A stretch of 64,000 bases of DNA from Hymenobacter ruricola (lineage in GTDB: Bacteria > Bacteroidota > Bacteroidia > Cytophagales > Hymenobacteraceae). The position numbers and the translations under genes are program-made. The DNA lies in the NCBI RefSeq assembly GCF_015694525.1, contig NZ_JADQDM010000002.1:124001-188000 (forward strand). Direction: 5' to 3'. The first letter of the stretch is position 1, and every line of letters begins with the position of its first letter. Positions 60,427-64,000 of this stretch are shown here, in pieces. The notes below the pieces were generated by a model. It searched no databases, was not told the DNA's origin, and worked only from the letters and a program-made list of their open reading frames with translations.

Positions 60427-60517
60427 CTGTCATCCTGAGCGCAGCGAAGGACCTTATTACGTCAGGATGCTTGATGCTCTAACGTGAGAAGGTTCTTCGT
60501 TGCGCTCAGGATGACAG
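60427..60517. repeat. palindromic intergenic repeat, family A copy 2
   Basis: Arms 60427-60455 and 60489-60517 (CTGTCATCCTGAGCGCAGCG...) are complementary with two mismatches. Same core motifs ACGTCAG and AACGTGAGAAGGT as the copy at 14163-14247. Confidence 0.85.
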
Positions 60518-60552
60518 GCTTTTTCAGCATTCCAAGCCAATAAATTCCCTGC

Positions 60553-60560
60553 TACATTTG
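60553..60560 (+). promoter_or_regulatory. -7 box TACATTTG for the SWIM gene
   Basis: Exact TAnnTTTG match 18 bases before ATG 60579. Confidence 0.55.
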
Positions 60561-60578
60561 GAGCCTACCCCGCCCCGC

Positions 60579-63500
60579 ATGATTTCTTTCACCGAAGCCC
60601 AGGCCCTTGCCCTCATCACCGACCCCGGCACGCTGAAACGGGGGCAGGAGCTGCTGAACCCCACCAAATGGGCCAACCTGGGCCGCACCGACACGGCCGC
60701 CTGGGGCGAGTGCGCCGGCAGCGGCGCCAAGCCCTACCTCACCGGCATCGACCTGGCCGAGACGGCCTTTAAGTGTAGCTGCCCCAGCCGGGTATTTCCC
60801 TGCAAGCACGGCGCGGGCCTGCTCCTGCTGCTGGCCCGCCAGCCGGCGCTGCTCACAGGCACCACCCCGCCCGCCTGGCTGGAAGAGTGGCTGGAAAAGC
60901 GCCAGCAAACCCAGGAGAAGAAGGCCATCCCGGCCCCGGCCAAAAAGCCCCCGAAAGCAGCCAGAGCAACTCCCGAAGCCACAACCGACGACGGCAGCGA
61001 AGCGTTGGCAACTGCCCCCGACGCAGCCGCGTCCGAAAATGAGTCCGGCCTGGCCGTCGACCCCAAACGCCTCGCGCGGATGATTTCCGGGGCCGAAGAC
61101 TTCGCGGCCTGGCTTGAAGACCTGATGCGGGCCGGCCTGGCCACCCTCGACCAGCAACCCGCCAATTTCTGGGAAAGTCAGGCCGCTCGCCTGGTCGACA
61201 ACCAACTGCCTGGCTTGGCCGCCACGCTGCGCGAGCTGGGCACCCTGCGCCACGCCCACGCCGACTGGCCCGCGCGCCTGCTGGGCCGCCTGGGCGAGCT
61301 GTACCTGCTGGTGCGGGCCTTTCACAACCTGCCCAACCTCAGCCCCGAAGCCCGCCCGGAAATCCTCCAGCAAGTGGGCGTCAACCTCAAAAAGGAAGAC
61401 CTTATAGCCACCACGACGCCCTTGGCCGACGCCTGGCGCGTGCTGGGCCAGTTCCGCTGGGACGAGGACCGCCTCACTGCCCGCCGCACTTGGCTGCGCG
61501 GGCGCGACACCGGCCGTACCGCGCTGGTGCTGGAGTTTTCCTTCGGCGGGCAGCCCTTCGGCACGCCCTTCATTCCGCACGGCGCTTATTTGGGCGAACT
61601 GGCTTTTTACCCCGGCCTGCTGCCGTTGCGCGCCGCGCCGGTTCAGGTCAAGTTTGATGGCACCGTGCCAGCGGGGGCCGTGCCAGCGGGCCAGTCCATC
61701 GGCCAGCTACTGCACGACTACGCCGACGCGCTGGCCCGCCAGCCCTGGCTGCGCGAGTGGCCCGCCACGCTGACGCAGGTGTTACCCACGCCGCTTCCGG
61801 ACGGCAGCTGGCAGCTGCGCCACGCCACGGAGCCCGGCGCTTTGCCCTTGCGCCTGATTGACGAGGACTTTGGCTGGAAATTGCTGGCCGAAAGCGGCGG
61901 CCAGCCCATTACGCTGTTTGGCGAGTGGGACGGGCGAGCGTTTCGGCCGTTGAGCAGTTGGGCAATCTTATTCCCTGACTCCTTCTCCTCAGAAGAGGGC
62001 GCACCGGCTCGTGAGGGCGATTCTTCCCTTAAGTCCATCGGGAGCAAGTCCGGTGCCCCCTCCTTTGGCGAGAAGGAGTCAGGGGGTAAGGTCTCGGCCG
62101 CGCAGCTCCTGCGCATTGCCCTGCTGGGCACCCGCCAGAGCGGCGAGCCCATTCCCGCCTTCCCCGCGCCCGCCGATTCGCCCGAGCAGCAGCTTCTGCT
62201 GGCCGCCGGCACCCTGGCCCTGATGCGCAAGGCCGGCCACCGCCCCACTCCGGCCGCCGCCTCGCCCCTCGCGGCCGCCCCGCCCGAGTTGCTGCCCGTC
62301 ATTGGCCCCAAAGGCGCCGATTACCTGCACCAGATGCTCGTCAACAACCTGCACCTGGACTTGCTGCCCGACTACCTGGCCCGCCTGGCCGGCCGCGACC
62401 GCCTGGTGCCGCCCCAGTTGCTGGTGCCGCTGCTGCACTACGCCGCCCGCTCGGCCGAAACGCGGGCCGTGCTGGCGCCCGTCATCGGCAGCCGCGGCCA
62501 CTGGCTGGCGGCCCTGAACCCCGATTGGGCCCGGCTGGCCGAGGGCATCGCCGCGCCCGCGCCGGCCGAAGCGGAAACCGCCATTTGGGAAACCGGCACG
62601 CTGGCCCAGCGCCGCGCCTGGCTTGCGGAGCGTTTCGCGCAGGCGCCCGCCGAGGCCCGCAGCCTGGTGCTGGCGGCTCTGCCCTCCGAGCCGGCCAAGG
62701 GGCAGGAGGCGTTTCTTGAAGTGCTGGCTCGCCACCTCCACCCGGAGGCGGAGCCCGTGCTCGAAGCCCTGCTCAAGGCGCGGGGGCAGGACGTGCGCCG
62801 CCGCGCCGCGGAGCTGCTGGTGCAGCTGCCCGACGCGGCGCTCACCGGGCGGCTGTGGGCGCGGGCCGCCCCGCTGCTCACGGCCCGGCGCAAGCTACTG
62901 GGACTGGGCAAAGCCGCGCTGGAAGTCACGCTGCCCGAAGCCTGGGACAAATCCTGGCTGCTCGATGGCATTGAAGAGAAAAATGCGCGGTTTCTGTCGC
63001 CGTACGGGGCAACCTTTAAAACCGTCGTCGGCCCCGCCACGGCCCGCCTGGCCAACCTGCTGGCCCTGCTGCCGCCCGGCCGCTGGCCCGCTCACCTCGG
63101 CCTCACGCCGCCCGAGCTGCTGGCCGCCGCGCTGGCTTCGGAATGGGCCCTGCCGCTGCTTTCGGCTTGGGCCCAAAGCACGCTGCTGCATCGGGATGCC
63201 GACTTTGCCGCTGCCTTCCTTGCCCTGTGGATGCAGGAGCGGCCGGCCCTGGAAAAAGCCCACTGCGACCGAGGCATCGACTGGGTTTCGTTGGCCGCGC
63301 TGCTTCCCGACGAAACCCGGCAGGAGCTGCTGGTGGCGCCCATCCTGGAGCGCGTGCGCCGCCAGGTGCCCAACTGGACGCAGGACCTCGGCTTTGTGCC
63401 CGCGCCCTGGCCCCGCGCCTTCGGCCTCACGGTGGTGCGGGCCATTGCCAGCCAGCTGGCCAACACGGCCACCCTCTACCAGGTCAACGCCCCGCCCTAC

Positions 63501-63689
63501 CACCTGCGCCAGTTGGCCTGGCTGCTGCCGCAAACCGTGGCCGCCAACATTGCCTCCGCCGATGCGGCCGCCGTCATTCAGCAAGCCGAAGCCATCCCCG
63601 ACCTGCACGAAACCCTTCAATCCCAGCTGCAAGCCTTCACCGACACCCTCCGTTTCCAGGCCGATTTGGCGGCGTCGCTGAACGAGTAG
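60579..63689 (+). CDS. SWIM zinc-finger/DUF5691-like protein
   Basis: A 1036-residue protein. The N-terminus carries a SWIM finger, CSCPSRVFPCKHGAGLLLLL (residues about 66-85). A Pro/Ala-rich linker follows, then a long all-helical region that ends with repeat-like helices; the C-terminal half looks like the DUF5691/DUF5682-associated helical scaffold that accompanies MoxR-VWA systems. The ATPase gene that follows supports this. Residues about 464-504 (LFPDSFSSEEG...) come from a palindromic DNA element inserted in frame. ATG 60579 is placed by the SWIM domain and by the -7 box. Confidence 0.75.
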   Translation: MISFTEAQALALITDPGTLKRGQELLNPTKWANLGRTDTAAWGECAGSGAKPYLTGIDLAETAFKCSCPSRVFPCKHGAGLLLLLARQPALLTGTTPPAWLEEWLEKRQQTQEKKAIPAPAKKPPKAARATPEATTDDGSEALATAPDAAASENESGLAVDPKRLARMISGAEDFAAWLEDLMRAGLATLDQQPANFWESQAARLVDNQLPGLAATLRELGTLRHAHADWPARLLGRLGELYLLVRAFHNLPNLSPEARPEILQQVGVNLKKEDLIATTTPLADAWRVLGQFRWDEDRLTARRTWLRGRDTGRTALVLEFSFGGQPFGTPFIPHGAYLGELAFYPGLLPLRAAPVQVKFDGTVPAGAVPAGQSIGQLLHDYADALARQPWLREWPATLTQVLPTPLPDGSWQLRHATEPGALPLRLIDEDFGWKLLAESGGQPITLFGEWDGRAFRPLSSWAILFPDSFSSEEGAPAREGDSSLKSIGSKSGAPSFGEKESGGKVSAAQLLRIALLGTRQSGEPIPAFPAPADSPEQQLLLAAGTLALMRKAGHRPTPAAASPLAAAPPELLPVIGPKGADYLHQMLVNNLHLDLLPDYLARLAGRDRLVPPQLLVPLLHYAARSAETRAVLAPVIGSRGHWLAALNPDWARLAEGIAAPAPAEAETAIWETGTLAQRRAWLAERFAQAPAEARSLVLAALPSEPAKGQEAFLEVLARHLHPEAEPVLEALLKARGQDVRRRAAELLVQLPDAALTGRLWARAAPLLTARRKLLGLGKAALEVTLPEAWDKSWLLDGIEEKNARFLSPYGATFKTVVGPATARLANLLALLPPGRWPAHLGLTPPELLAAALASEWALPLLSAWAQSTLLHRDADFAAAFLALWMQERPALEKAHCDRGIDWVSLAALLPDETRQELLVAPILERVRRQVPNWTQDLGFVPAPWPRAFGLTVVRAIASQLANTATLYQVNAPPYHLRQLAWLLPQTVAANIASADAAAVIQQAEAIPDLHETLQSQLQAFTDTLRFQADLAASLNE
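61968..62089. repeat. palindromic element inserted in frame in the SWIM gene
   Basis: Outer arms CCCTGACTCCTTCTC (61973-61987) and GAGAAGGAGTCAGGG (62070-62084) are exact complements, extended by CTTA/TAAG with two mismatches; inner arms GGGCGCACCGG (61997-62007) and CCGGTGCCC (62050-62058) also pair. Confidence 0.8.
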
Positions 63690-63803
63690 AGACGCAATAT
63701 CTTGCGTCTCGTCGTTGAACGACAGGAACCGCGCCGAACCACCCCAAACCGAGCCCGCGAAACAACATCAGCAACGACGAGACGCAAGATATTGCGTCTC
63801 TAC
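63686..63803. repeat. perfect 32-base inverted repeat, family C
   Basis: Arms 63686-63717 and 63772-63803 (GTAGAGACGCAATATCTTGC...) are exact complements; each arm is itself a hairpin (GAGACGCAA/TTGCGTCTC). The left arm includes the SWIM gene stop codon. Confidence 0.9.
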
Positions 63804-63817
63804 ATCCCCCAAACCCC

Positions 63818-64000
63818 ATGACGCCCGCCCTGCTCCGCCCCCACGCCGAAGACCTCTACGCCGAAGAGCTCGCCGCCCTCAAAAGCCTCGATACCGCTCG
63901 CCCCAAGCCGCCGGGCTGGCAGCTCTCGCCCTGGGCCGTGGTGACGTATTTGCTGGGCGGCAAGCTCGATAACGGCTTCGAAATCGAGCCCAAGTACATC
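63818..64000 (+). CDS. MoxR-type ATPase, 3' end outside window
   Basis: The first 61 codons only. The sequence MTPALLRPHAEDLYAEELAAL...WQLSPWAVVTYLLGGKL...FEIEPKYI matches the start of the MoxR AAA ATPases that pair with SWIM/DUF5691 and VWA proteins; the Walker A would lie just beyond the window. Such ATPases remodel or load partner complexes. Call based on the N-terminal pattern and on context. Confidence 0.65.
   Translation, partial: MTPALLRPHAEDLYAEELAALKSLDTARPKPPGWQLSPWAVVTYLLGGKLDNGFEIEPKYI

Noticed and set aside
1..64000. tRNA or rRNA genes
   Set aside because: No T-loop-like GTTCRANNC with matching acceptor stem and no rRNA-like sequence was noticed by eye; a tRNA scan would settle this.

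Overview
The window looks like a chromosomal segment of a high-GC member of the Bacteroidota, most likely Cytophagales and Hymenobacter-like. Evidence seen here: several secreted proteins with type IX secretion (T9SS) C-terminal sorting domains, a lipoprotein-type TamA homologue (TamL), TonB/MORN energy transducers, DUF4369-TlpA lipoproteins, and ten exact copies of the Bacteroidota -7 promoter box TAnnTTTG placed 18-60 bases (once 92) before start codons. Most genes are core or common accessory genes. No rRNA, tRNA, CRISPR array, transposase or phage structural gene was seen.

Layout. 1-8.9 kb: end of an outer-membrane barrel gene, a TrmH-type rRNA/tRNA methyltransferase diverging from tamL, a fused branched-chain/2-oxoacid dehydrogenase E1, then hemF, PAP2 phosphatase and a flavin reductase. 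8.9-16.5 kb: small basic protein, riboflavin synthase, zinc-ribbon protein, secreted subtilisin, lipoprotein, mnmA, a polyprenyl sugar-phosphate transferase and pcm. 16.6-21.2 kb: two tandem secreted M43 metalloproteases. 21.2-25.5 kb: thioesterase, an unknown Pro/Ala-rich protein, TlpA-like lipoprotein and gatB. 25.5-32.8 kb: a minus-strand cluster of three TonB/MORN proteins, an LIC11966-type surface protein, an AT-rich orphan and alaS. 33-38.3 kb: TPR-histidine kinase and LytTR regulator, MerR regulator and dprA. 38.3-42.7 kb: two small GldM-like membrane proteins and a delta-60 repeat T9SS cargo. 42.7-49.5 kb: aminodeoxychorismate lyase-like enzyme, periplasmic TonB-like protein, an unusual thyA, a winged-helix regulator, a small metal-binding-like peptide and an MMPL/RND exporter. 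49.5-52.9 kb: a lower-GC two-gene unit (SIR2-like+TIR, and membrane nSTAND ATPase) that looks like an immune system. 53-60.4 kb: MpaB-like oxygenase, DUF2809, FKBP isomerase, a Dna2-like nuclease-helicase, small lipoprotein/coiled-coil proteins and an Imm51-like protein. 60.5-64 kb: a SWIM zinc-finger/DUF5691-like protein and the start of its partner MoxR ATPase, cut by the window end.

The most notable items are (1) the SIR2-TIR/nSTAND operon, in which the SIR2-like domain has lost its usual catalytic residues while the TIR domain keeps a candidate catalytic Glu; (2) thyA, which carries about 195 residues of in-frame homing-endonuclease-like plus NUMOD1-like sequence in a tolerant surface loop; (3) a pair of orphan mini-GldM proteins; and (4) several families of palindromic repeats, two of them inserted in frame inside genes, and near-perfect palindromes that join the stop codons of convergent genes.
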